Position numbers and translations under genes: made by a program. Below, piece by piece: positions 18,852 through 26,295 of a DNA stretch of 64,000 nt. The stretch is from positions 1 to 64,000 of the forward strand of contig JAGLOP010000009.1 in the NCBI GenBank assembly GCA_023138835.1, written 5' to 3'. This DNA comes from Arcobacteraceae bacterium (lineage in GTDB: Bacteria > Campylobacterota > Campylobacteria > Campylobacterales > Arcobacteraceae). Position 1 is the first letter of the stretch; each line of letters begins with the position of its first letter. Below the pieces are notes generated by a model. It was not told the origin of the DNA. It did no database searches and was given only the letters and a program-made list of their open reading frames with translations.

Positions 18852-19382
18852 GTGGTCAACATAAACATAAAAATAGCAGATATTACACAAGAGAAAGTAT
18901 GCGCAATAGTAAATGCAGCAAACAGCTCACTGCTAGGCGGCGGCGGTGTAGACGGTGCAATTCATCGTGCAGGCGGAAAGCAGATATTAAATGAGTGTCG
19001 AAAGTTAAGAGAAACAATATATCCAGATGGATTGCCAACAGGTGATGCCGCAGCTACAACGGCCGGTAATATGAATGCAAAATATGTGATACACACCGTT
19101 GGTCCTGTTTATACCTCTTGTGAAAATCATTGTGAAGAACTTTTGGCAAACTGTTATCTTAATAGTTTACAATGTGCCAAAGAGATTGGTTGTAGTTCTG
19201 TTTCATTTCCCGCAATCTCAACCGGCATCTACGGCTATCCAAAAAACAAGGCTGCTAAAATAGCTTTTAAGGCAGTTGAATCTTTTTTGAAAAAAAATAG
19301 TGATATGAAAGTAAATTTTATATTTTCTACACAAAACAGTAAAGATACATTTCTGAATTCTTTATCAAAACAGCTTGGATAA
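18852..19382 (+). CDS. Macro-domain ADP-ribose hydrolase (YmdB-like)
   Basis: 176 residues from GTG 18852; AGGAGG overlapping the preceding stop is its ribosome site. The macro-domain signatures are complete: I-V-N-A-A-N-S-S-L-L-G-G-G-G-V-D-G-A-I-H and Y-V-I-H-T-V-G-P-V, then F-P-A-I-S-T-G-I-Y-G-Y-P. The catalytic loop Asn-Asn-Asp pattern of O-acetyl-ADP-ribose deacetylases is present. It removes ADP-ribose esters and regulates RNase III in E. coli. It is the last gene of the hydrolase-acyltransferase-RNase-macro run. Confidence 0.93.
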   Translation: MVNINIKIADITQEKVCAIVNAANSSLLGGGGVDGAIHRAGGKQILNECRKLRETIYPDGLPTGDAAATTAGNMNAKYVIHTVGPVYTSCENHCEELLANCYLNSLQCAKEIGCSSVSFPAISTGIYGYPKNKAAKIAFKAVESFLKKNSDMKVNFIFSTQNSKDTFLNSLSKQLG

Positions 19383-19459
19383 CTTTCAGGAAACTCATAA
19401 ATTCCTTTGGATATTATCACAATATATAAAAATCAACAATTAAAAGTTCAAGGATCTCA

Positions 19460-20884
19460 ATGATAGATTACACGAAAAAGTTAACAACCCACCGAGAATT
19501 TTACCCATCATCAGATTTAGACTGGTCAGTTGAAAGTGACAGAGGTCGTATCATATCTTCACCTGCATTTAGAAGACTCCAAAAGCGTACTCAGGTTTTT
19601 GCTTTAGAATTAAATGCAGCTGTACGAAGCAGGCTTACTCATTCATTAGAAGTTTCTCAAACTGCTCGGTTTATCGCTAAAACTATTTTAAAAAAGCTTG
19701 ATGATGAAAACTTAAAAGAGTTAGAAAATGCTTTTATCTCCACTGCTGAGATGGGCAGTTTACTTCATGATATTGGGAATCCTCCTTTTGGTCATTTTGG
19801 AGAGATGGCGATAAATGAGTGGATGACCAAATGTTGCAGTAAACATCTGGATAATTTGGTTGAAAATAGTGAATTAAAAGAAAAACTGGTAAAAGATTTA
19901 TGCTCTTACGATGGAAATGCACAGGCTATAAGAATAGTACATAAACTTCAAAGATTAAATCTTTCTTACGCTCAAACTGCTTCTGTTATTAAATATACAA
20001 GAGGTGCATTTGAAGATAAGCCGCAAGATACACAATTGTCATATTTAAAGAAAAAGCCGGGGTATTATTATAGTGAGAAAAATTTTGTAAATACTATTTT
20101 AGATACTTTAGATATAAAATCAGGTCATAGATTTCCTATCACCTATATCATGGAAGCAGCGGATGATATTTCGTATCTTAGTGCAGATATAGAAGATGCA
20201 GTTGATAAAGGGATACTTACACTTGAAAAGATTTATGAGCTAATAATTACTGAAACTGATGTTGTAAATAAAAAATACAATACAAATGCAACTATGCTTT
20301 TGGATATTGTAGAAAATAATTATAAAAAAGCAAAAGAAAAAGAGGATGAACCTTATCAGTTTAATATGTTTTTAACTCTCACAAGAGCTCAACTTATTTT
20401 TAAACTTGTGGAGTATGTTGCAGATTTATATATTGCTAATCATGATGCTATTTATGAGGGCTCTTTTAACAGTGCGTTGTTAGAGTTTGATAAAACTCAT
20501 GAGTGTTCAATAGCTGTAGAGGTACTACAAAATATATCATATAGATATATTTATACTCATAAACAAGTTCAGACTTTAGAGATAAAAGGTCACTCTATTA
20601 TCCAAGGGTTATTTAATATTTATGAACCGCTATTAAGCTTGTCAACACAAGAATTCGAAAAATTAACAGCTAATAAAAGTGTTGATTGTTTAGTATGTAA
20701 GAACTTACTCGAAAGACTCTCGCAAAAACATTTTGTAGCTTATAAAAGAAGTATTAGTGAGCTAAAAAATGACAAAGATTATCCACTGCTGGAATGGTAC
20801 TTTAGAGCAAGGCTTATTATAGATTGGATTAGCGGGATGACTGATGATTATGCATTGCATGAGTATAAAGAGTTATCGGCTTAA
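19460..20884 (+). CDS. dgt: Deoxyguanosinetriphosphate triphosphohydrolase
   Basis: 474 residues. An HD-domain phosphohydrolase that cleaves dGTP to deoxyguanosine and tripolyphosphate. The metal ligands are seen in R-L-T-H-S-L-E-V-S-Q and L-L-H-D-I-G-N-P-P-F-G-H-F-G-E, followed by E-A-A-D-D-I-S-Y. The N-terminal S-D-R-G-R-I-I-S-S-P-A-F-R-R-L-Q-K-R-T-Q-V is a Dgt hallmark. AAGGATCTCA lies before the ATG. The gene stands alone between the macro-domain gene and a convergent radical SAM gene. Dgt homologues also act in phage defence by depleting dNTPs, but the location here suggests a housekeeping role. Confidence 0.93.
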   Translation: MIDYTKKLTTHREFYPSSDLDWSVESDRGRIISSPAFRRLQKRTQVFALELNAAVRSRLTHSLEVSQTARFIAKTILKKLDDENLKELENAFISTAEMGSLLHDIGNPPFGHFGEMAINEWMTKCCSKHLDNLVENSELKEKLVKDLCSYDGNAQAIRIVHKLQRLNLSYAQTASVIKYTRGAFEDKPQDTQLSYLKKKPGYYYSEKNFVNTILDTLDIKSGHRFPITYIMEAADDISYLSADIEDAVDKGILTLEKIYELIITETDVVNKKYNTNATMLLDIVENNYKKAKEKEDEPYQFNMFLTLTRAQLIFKLVEYVADLYIANHDAIYEGSFNSALLEFDKTHECSIAVEVLQNISYRYIYTHKQVQTLEIKGHSIIQGLFNIYEPLLSLSTQEFEKLTANKSVDCLVCKNLLERLSQKHFVAYKRSISELKNDKDYPLLEWYFRARLIIDWISGMTDDYALHEYKELSA

Positions 20885-20893
20885 TATTTTTTT

Positions 20894-21772
20894 TTAAAAG
20901 CCTCTGAATATTTTAGGTATAAAAGCATCTTGCCCAATATTAGCTGCATAGTTTAATTCATCTAATAATCTATTTTTATCACGTGGCAGAGTACCCGAAA
21001 GATGTAAAGCATTTGATGCATGATTTGATCTAAATATAACTTTGTTTGTTGGAGTTAAAAGTTCTATAAATTCTTTTTGTTCCTCTATTGTCTGGAAGTC
21101 GTTTAACATAATAAAATCATCGAAATTCCTATAAAATCTACGCTTAATATCCTCTTCTAAACCTAACTGCAAAGTTGATAGATAGTTTACTGTTGTTTGA
21201 TTTATAATATCTGCCGTTTTTTGGATATGCTCTTTTGAATAATTTTTACCGCCAATTCCTAAGATAACCGTTGCGGATATTTTTATATTGGCATTTGAGG
21301 CTTTATTTAACGATATTTTTATCTCATCAGAAGTCACACCTTTTGTAATCTTCTTTAAAATTATATCACTTCCTGTTTCAATTCCAAAGTAGATAAGTTT
21401 TAAATTATTTTCACTTAAAACTTTTAATTCATCATCACTTTTTGCCAATAGATTTTGAGCAGTTGCATATACTGAAACTCTTCTCAATTTTATAAATGAT
21501 TTTTTAAGATATTTCAAAATTTTTATTAAATAATCTGTAGGTAAAGATAACGCATCACCATCTGCTAAAAATACTTTATGGGTATTTGGGAAAGAGAGCG
21601 ATAATATATCTATCTCTTTATAAATATCTTCCATATCTCTTACTTGATATTTTTTACTTTTATACATACTGCAAAAACCACAATTGTTATAACTGCATCC
21701 ATATGTAGCTTGTATGATAATATTATCAGCTTCTGCCGGTGGTCTATAAAGTGGATATGAGTAGTTTATCAT
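20894..21772 (-). CDS. Radical SAM protein
   Basis: 292 residues. The [4Fe-4S]/SAM motif is C-S-Y-N-N-C-G-F-C near residues 26-34 (C-x4-C-x2-C with x = F before the last Cys). G-I-E-T-G-S-D and V-I-L-G-I-G-G are the Elp3/MiaB/NifB-like strand motifs. No extra iron-sulfur cysteines are evident in the C-terminal half. The family (COG1032-like) is poorly characterised, so no substrate is proposed. It is convergent with dgt, with 9 bases between the stops. Confidence 0.85.
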   Translation of the reverse strand: MINYSYPLYRPPAEADNIIIQATYGCSYNNCGFCSMYKSKKYQVRDMEDIYKEIDILSLSFPNTHKVFLADGDALSLPTDYLIKILKYLKKSFIKLRRVSVYATAQNLLAKSDDELKVLSENNLKLIYFGIETGSDIILKKITKGVTSDEIKISLNKASNANIKISATVILGIGGKNYSKEHIQKTADIINQTTVNYLSTLQLGLEEDIKRRFYRNFDDFIMLNDFQTIEEQKEFIELLTPTNKVIFRSNHASNALHLSGTLPRDKNRLLDELNYAANIGQDAFIPKIFRGF

Positions 21773-21814
21773 GAAAAGATTATATCAAAGATATAGTTTA
21801 GTTGAGTTATCAAA

Positions 21815-22366
21815 TTAATAATTTATTTGCATCCTAAAGTATCTTGGAAATTGGTCATCTATTTTTTCCTCCATATTGATTGGAAATATTTTCACAATGG
21901 CAGGTTTTATAGATTCAAAATATTGTTTATCTCCACCCATATATTTGAGCTGTTCAAAGTTACCGTTTTTTAGTATTGTTACCCTAATCTTTGTATAGCC
22001 ATTTGTACTTTGAGTTTGTATATTTAAAAGTTGTTTTATATTTTCATTTATAGTATTTTTTGTACTTCTTAGAAAATTATTTATCAGCTGCGTTTGTTCT
22101 TTTTTGTCTATAGTATTATTTGCTATTATTGCTTTAGGTTTTGGTTTTGGTTTTTTTTCGATAGTTTGAGTTTTTTTTACTTCTATAACTGTTTCTTCTA
22201 TCTTAATAGACTCTTTTTTAATCTCTTTTGTAACTATAGGAATTGTTTGAGCTGTCTCTTCTTGAGATTCATTTGTAAAAAAAAGAGAATATCCACCATA
22301 TATGATACCGATAAATACAACCAATACACCTATATTTTCAAGAAAGTTTCTAGTCCTACCCCGCAA
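21815..22366 (-). CDS. TonB-like energy-transducer protein
   Basis: 183 residues from a TTG start with AAAGGA 5 bases upstream. One membrane helix at about residues 12-31 is followed by a Lys/Glu/Pro-rich periplasmic linker (E-K-K-P-K-P-K-P-K) and a C-terminal domain with I-R-V-T-I-L-K-N-G-N-F-E and F-P-I-N-M. This matches the TonB layout, but the C-terminal domain is diverged and no exbB/exbD or receptor gene is adjacent. It may be an orphan TonB or a TolA-like periplasm-spanning protein. The start codon is the least certain part. Confidence 0.65.
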   Translation of the reverse strand: MRGRTRNFLENIGVLVVFIGIIYGGYSLFFTNESQEETAQTIPIVTKEIKKESIKIEETVIEVKKTQTIEKKPKPKPKAIIANNTIDKKEQTQLINNFLRSTKNTINENIKQLLNIQTQSTNGYTKIRVTILKNGNFEQLKYMGGDKQYFESIKPAIVKIFPINMEEKIDDQFPRYFRMQINY

Positions 22367-22415
22367 ATCAGTCCTTTTAACAATTTCACTATTATAATTT
22401 TATTTACCTTAAGTA

Positions 22416-23297
22416 TCAATTTTCGGTTTTATTTACCATTTGATAGATTTTAAGAAGTATATATGAGAATATAATAGCAGCAATTGTTCTTACAAGTATA
22501 ACCATAGTAAAATCTGCTCCAAATATCACAAATAATAAGGTATCTTCGATAATAGCATGACATATCATAAGAAAAGTTCCTATATAAAAAAGGTCGGCTT
22601 TAGAAATTGTACCACTTTGTGCTTCTTTTATAAGTATCCCTGCACCGTAAGTGATACCAAGGAAAATCCCAACGGTTAAAGAAAATCCTTTACTTACATT
22701 TTTTTCACTTTTTTTAATAAATTCTCTTGTTTTGATAAAATTCATGATAAATATAAGTACAGATATTAATAAAATAATTTTTATACTTAAAGTTATGGCA
22801 CTGCTAAAAGAACCGATTAAAAGTGATGGTAAAGTATCATAAGAAGCTTTGGTAAATACCGCATCTGATAATGTCGCTTCAAACCAACTGCTAGGCATAA
22901 GAGATACCAAAAATGCTATAGCCAATCCACCAAAAAATCTAAGGAAATATGAATAAAAGTTTGATATACCAATTTTTTTCATAATAACACTCTCAACTAC
23001 CAAAGAGTGACAAACTCCTAAAAATACAGCTAAGATAGACCATTGTTGAGGGGTCAAATCCAAAGGTGCTGCAAAAGCAACCGCAGCATAAAGATTTAAA
23101 AATATTCCACTAATAATCGCTAAAGATGTTTCAGGAGGAAGTCCTAAAAATGAGGTAAAAGGCTCAATTAAAAAAGATATATAAGACAAAGTATTATAAA
23201 AATATAAAATATCAGCAATGATATAAATAGGTATGACAAGTTTTAAAATTATCCACGCACTTTGAAGTGATGTTTTTAGAGTTTGTTTATAATTCAT
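22416..23297 (-). CDS. Nucleoside-recognition (Gate) domain membrane protein
   Basis: 293 residues with about eight hydrophobic helices. It resembles the nucleoside-recognition/SpmA-SpmB/Gate family: P-I-Y-I-I-A-D-I-L, L-G-L-P-P-E-T-S-L-A-I-I-S-G, and a second half repeating the pattern with Y-G-A-G-I-L-I-K-E-A and C-H-A-I-I-E-D-T-L. The transported substrate is unknown. It is the last chromosomal gene before the left end of the integrative element and points away from it. Confidence 0.8.
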   Translation of the reverse strand: MNYKQTLKTSLQSAWIILKLVIPIYIIADILYFYNTLSYISFLIEPFTSFLGLPPETSLAIISGIFLNLYAAVAFAAPLDLTPQQWSILAVFLGVCHSLVVESVIMKKIGISNFYSYFLRFFGGLAIAFLVSLMPSSWFEATLSDAVFTKASYDTLPSLLIGSFSSAITLSIKIILLISVLIFIMNFIKTREFIKKSEKNVSKGFSLTVGIFLGITYGAGILIKEAQSGTISKADLFYIGTFLMICHAIIEDTLLFVIFGADFTMVILVRTIAAIIFSYILLKIYQMVNKTEN

Positions 23298-23321
23298 AAG
23301 AAAAATTATATCAAAGTTAAG

Positions 23322-23327
23322 TATAAT
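23322..23327 (+). promoter_or_regulatory. Original -10 box of the interrupted hydrolase gene
   Basis: TATAAT ends 7 bases before the ATG of the truncated hydrolase stub at 23335. The insertion leaves this promoter facing into the left end of the integrative element, toward the defence operon about 300 bases downstream. Confidence 0.5.
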
Positions 23328-23334
23328 TCATCTT

Positions 23335-23409
23335 ATGAAAACTATAAAATATAATAGCAAAGAAGTAATCGTTTCAAAAGTTGTATGCATAGGTCGAAAT
23401 TTAATTTAG
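23335..23409 (+). pseudogene. 5' stub of a fumarylacetoacetate-hydrolase-family gene
   Basis: A 24-codon reading frame (MKTIKYNSKEVIVSKVVCIG, then R-N-L-I-stop) matches the N-terminus of the intact gene at 39926 (MKTINYNNQKATPSKVVCIG, then R-N-Y-V-E-H). Identity is strongest over S-K-V-V-C-I-G-R-N, where the integration core lies, and falls off upstream. It is therefore the original chromosomal 5' end, cut off by integration after codon 22. The divergence shows that the right-hand copy came with the element. It is not expected to be functional. Confidence 0.88.
23373..23399 (+). repeat. attL: left attachment site
   Basis: A 27-base segment starting TTCAAAAG and ending in the core GGTCGAAA (23392-23399). 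It matches 39964-39990 at 23 of 27 positions, with the last 8 bases identical. Homology to the hydrolase gene stops immediately to the right, which places the left junction here. Confidence 0.8.
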
Positions 23410-23628
23410 CTGTTTTGTATAGTTCCTCATAGTCTTTCATATACTACTATATATGTGCCTTTTCTATTATTTAAAAAAATCTTTGTTACCCATAGTCTTG
23501 CATATATTTGTACAGATTTTCATGGAGTGGTGGAAAATAGGTGGAAAAATAAGTTCACACTACAAATTGATAATCTTCATTAAGTAATAATACTATATAC
23601 TGTACATTATATTTACAAAGGTATATAT
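23410..23628. other. Left-end non-coding region of the element
   Basis: Holds the arm-type repeat at 23530-23550 and, near the right side, a TATACT at 23596-23601 that may be a -10 box for the defence operon. An AAAGG lies 7 bases before the TTG start at 23629. No gene is seen. Confidence 0.5.
23530..23550 (+). repeat. Left arm-type repeat (GTGGAAAA pair)
   Basis: GTGGAAAATA is followed after one G by GTGGAAAAAT. The same 21 bases, with one mismatch, occur at 39816-39836 in the same orientation. The left copy starts 131 bases inside attL and the right copy ends 128 bases before attR. Paired octamers at matched distances from both ends are what integrase arm sites look like. Confidence 0.7.
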
Positions 23629-24675
23629 TTGAATGATTCGACATTTACAAAAAAAGTTTTAATATACGCATTAGATGCAGGGAATGGAGACTGTATATTA
23701 ATTCATCAAATTGATACTAATAAAAAAATATTAATAGATTCTGGTCCAAGTAAAGGAAAAGGTAGAATTAATGTACAAAATGCATTAAGAGAAATTCTAG
23801 CGGAAGATAATTTAATAGACTTAGCTATTTTAACTCATAATGATGATGATCATATTGGAGGATATAAATCTTTAATAGAGAATAAGATTATAATAATTAC
23901 TAAATTTATCTTTAATAATTCAGACTATATAAAAGATATTTTTTCTACATCTGATAAAAAATATTCTTACAAACAAGATATTAAATTACAAGATTTGCTA
24001 AATAACAAAGATATAGAATTATTAAACTTTTATAATGAAAATAACACTAAGAAATTAACAGACTTTATATTTAATGATTTTAAATTTAACTTTTTATCTC
24101 CGAATAAATCTAAATTAGATTGTTTACATAAATGGATAAATAAAAAGGACAAAGAAGAAAATAAAAAACAAATTCAGAAATTTTCATCACCTTTAGACAA
24201 AAATAATATTTGTAAAGAATTTGATGATATTTTAAATAAACTCAAATTAAATGATATTTTTGAAGAAGATACAGGAGCTCCAAATGGTTCGAGCTTAGCT
24301 TTTAGTTTATCTATAGGTTCTTGTAATTTTTTATTTTTAGGAGATGCTCACTCCTCATTAATTGAACAGGAAATACCTAAATTAAAAAATAAAAAGTTTG
24401 ATTTATGTAAATTGTCTCATCATGGAAGTAAGAAAAATACAAGTAAAAGTTTACTGAAAACTTTTACTTGTAATGATTATTTAATTTGCAGTGATGGTTG
24501 TAATAATCATGCTCATCCTAGTTTATATAGCATTGGTAGAATATTCTTAAATAATAATAATGCAAACTTTCATTTTACTTCTAATACAAAAGAAGTACTA
24601 AAATTCAAAGAAATAACACAAATAAAAAGTAAATTTCCAGAAAATAAATACTTAAGGTTTGAATATGAATATTAA
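23629..24675 (+). CDS. ComEC-like metallo-beta-lactamase-fold hydrolase of ABC-3C operon
   Basis: 348 residues from TTG 23629 (AAAGG 7 bases upstream; no ATG fits). The MBL metal motif is T-H-N-D-D-D-H-I-G-G (His70, Asp72, Asp74, His75), followed by L-G-D-A-H (about residues 237-241) and L-S-H-H-G-S (about 264). These match the ComEC/Rec2-type MBL subgroup, which includes nucleases. The N-terminal L-D-A-G-N-G-D-C-I-L-I-H is also typical of that subgroup. There is no signal peptide or membrane segment, so it is cytosolic. It is the first gene of a four-gene operon whose genes overlap by 4 to 14 bases. A nuclease or nucleotide-hydrolase effector is likely but inferred. Confidence 0.85.
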   Translation: MNDSTFTKKVLIYALDAGNGDCILIHQIDTNKKILIDSGPSKGKGRINVQNALREILAEDNLIDLAILTHNDDDHIGGYKSLIENKIIIITKFIFNNSDYIKDIFSTSDKKYSYKQDIKLQDLLNNKDIELLNFYNENNTKKLTDFIFNDFKFNFLSPNKSKLDCLHKWINKKDKEENKKQIQKFSSPLDKNNICKEFDDILNKLKLNDIFEEDTGAPNGSSLAFSLSIGSCNFLFLGDAHSSLIEQEIPKLKNKKFDLCKLSHHGSKKNTSKSLLKTFTCNDYLICSDGCNNHAHPSLYSIGRIFLNNNNANFHFTSNTKEVLKFKEITQIKSKFPENKYLRFEYEY

Positions 24676-25792
24676 AGATAATGTCGTAAATATTAAATGT
24701 AATGGTTCTGAAAGTACAGGTTTTACTTTCAATAGTTATTGTAATAAAAAATCCTTGGTTATAACTAGTAAACATTCCGTTTGTGATAAAAGGCTAAATT
24801 GCAATAAGCTTGAAATAGATAAAAATAGTTGTAGAACTTGTTTATATAAATCAGAGTTATTAAGTATAAATATAAATAGAAAAGGTAATTCTTATACTAT
24901 AGAAGATTTACATATTTCTGAACAATCAGATATTGCACTTTTAGAAATTGATAAAAATGATTATCTTAATTTAGAATTACTTGATGATAACAATATACAA
25001 GAATACTTTTTTTGGTATGATTCAGGAGACAAAAGACTTTTAATTAATAGCCCAGATATTCCAGAGAATGGACTTATTAAATATAATATAAAATCAAATA
25101 CTACTGTAAATTTATTAACTAAAGAAGATGAATTAAAAGGAACTTCAGGAAGTCTAGTATTTAAAAACTCAAATAATAACTTTTTCCCTATGGCAATTAT
25201 TACTGAAGATGGAGAAATGAACGATATTGGTGCAGAAATACTTGATTCTAAACTAATTAATGAGTTTAATATTTTGGCAAATGTAAACCTATTTGGTAAA
25301 AAGAGTATTGAAACATATACAAAAAATGCCTTAGAAAAATTACTTGAACAATCACAAAAAATGTCTAAGGAAGATATTGAATATAAACAAATGTTAGATA
25401 CCTTAAAAAATTTTCTAACTCCAAGACCAGTACGTAATATAATTGGTTTGGAGGCAAAATTAATAGAAGGGGAAAGAAAAGATTTAATAGAAGATGCAAT
25501 GTATTTATCGAATTTATTTGCAAGAAAAATATCATCAAACCAATTTAGTATGACAGAAGAAGTGATTTCCTTTCATTGCTTAAGTAAAATAAGTTCTGTC
25601 TTTAGGCAAATAGTTAAGCCCGCGATAAAAGAAGGTAAAAGCAATTTAGAAGTTGATAAATTGATTTATATAAATATAGTAAGTCCAATATATGATGAAA
25701 TAAGTACAGTTTCTGTAAGTTATAATCATGATATACTAAGTGGAATGTTATATTTTTTAACTGGAAAATGTCATTTAAGGTGGAAAAAATGA
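24665..25792 (+). CDS. Trypsin-like protease with ABC-3C C-terminal domain
   Basis: 375 residues from ATG 24665 (AAGG 8 bases upstream), overlapping the MBL gene by 11 bases. A trypsin-like catalytic triad is intact: His37 in T-S-K-H-S-V, Asp89 in S-D-I-A-L-L-E and Ser161 in G-T-S-G-S-L. Residues from about 215 on are helical. The end, S-G-M-L-Y-F-L-T-G-K-C-H-L-R-W, matches what I recall of the ABC-3C CTD that couples effectors to the ATPase. It also has C-x4-C and C-x2-C pairs between residues 42 and 60 that could bind zinc. It is probably kept silent until the ATPase detects infection. Confidence 0.82.
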   Translation: MNIKDNVVNIKCNGSESTGFTFNSYCNKKSLVITSKHSVCDKRLNCNKLEIDKNSCRTCLYKSELLSININRKGNSYTIEDLHISEQSDIALLEIDKNDYLNLELLDDNNIQEYFFWYDSGDKRLLINSPDIPENGLIKYNIKSNTTVNLLTKEDELKGTSGSLVFKNSNNNFFPMAIITEDGEMNDIGAEILDSKLINEFNILANVNLFGKKSIETYTKNALEKLLEQSQKMSKEDIEYKQMLDTLKNFLTPRPVRNIIGLEAKLIEGERKDLIEDAMYLSNLFARKISSNQFSMTEEVISFHCLSKISSVFRQIVKPAIKEGKSNLEVDKLIYINIVSPIYDEISTVSVSYNHDILSGMLYFLTGKCHLRWKK

Positions 25793-26295
25793 TTTTATAT
25801 CACCCTTTTAAAGATGCCAATCATTGTATGTACAGAATAATTAGTATTATGTATGGTGTTCAAGGTCCTATTTCTTATCCATATTTAAATCTTGCTGATT
25901 ACTATTATCTCTTTCCTAGTGAAATGAAAAATATTAAAAATTGGCCCAGAAAAGGAAGTTCTGATAAGTTAACTATTGATAATACTTCATTACCTTATGA
26001 ATCTTTAGATAACTCAAGAATAACATTTTTTGAAATTAAAGAAGTACGAAATCAATCCATAATAAACTTGATTACTAAAGGGATAGTAACTTTAGCAAAA
26101 AATAGTAATGATATTCTTACTTTAAATATTGATTTACTTACTGATGAGTTAATAACAACATTAGAAGAGGATGAATTTAGAAAAACAGATATTTATAATA
26201 TTATTATTAATAAATTAATTAGCGTTCCTCTAAATGGAGAAAATGGTTTAAAATCAAAATCTGGATTAATGGAGCATAGATATGACAAGAAGTAG
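25789..26295 (+). CDS. ABC-3C middle component
   Basis: 168 residues from ATG 25789, which overlaps the protease stop as ATGA; AAGGTGG lies 6 bases upstream. The opening Y-H-P-F-K-D-A-N-H-C-M-Y-R-I-I and the later L-A-D-Y-Y-Y-L-F-P are typical of the small middle component (MC) of ABC-three-component systems, which bridges the effector and the SMC-like ATPase. It has no catalytic motif. It must be made in balance with its neighbours, as the tight coupling suggests. Confidence 0.78.
   Translation: MILYHPFKDANHCMYRIISIMYGVQGPISYPYLNLADYYYLFPSEMKNIKNWPRKGSSDKLTIDNTSLPYESLDNSRITFFEIKEVRNQSIINLITKGIVTLAKNSNDILTLNIDLLTDELITTLEEDEFRKTDIYNIIINKLISVPLNGENGLKSKSGLMEHRYDKK

Noticed and set aside
19460-20884. 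dgt as an antiphage dNTP-depletion gene
   Set aside because: It lies outside the integrative element in a housekeeping context with no defence neighbours.
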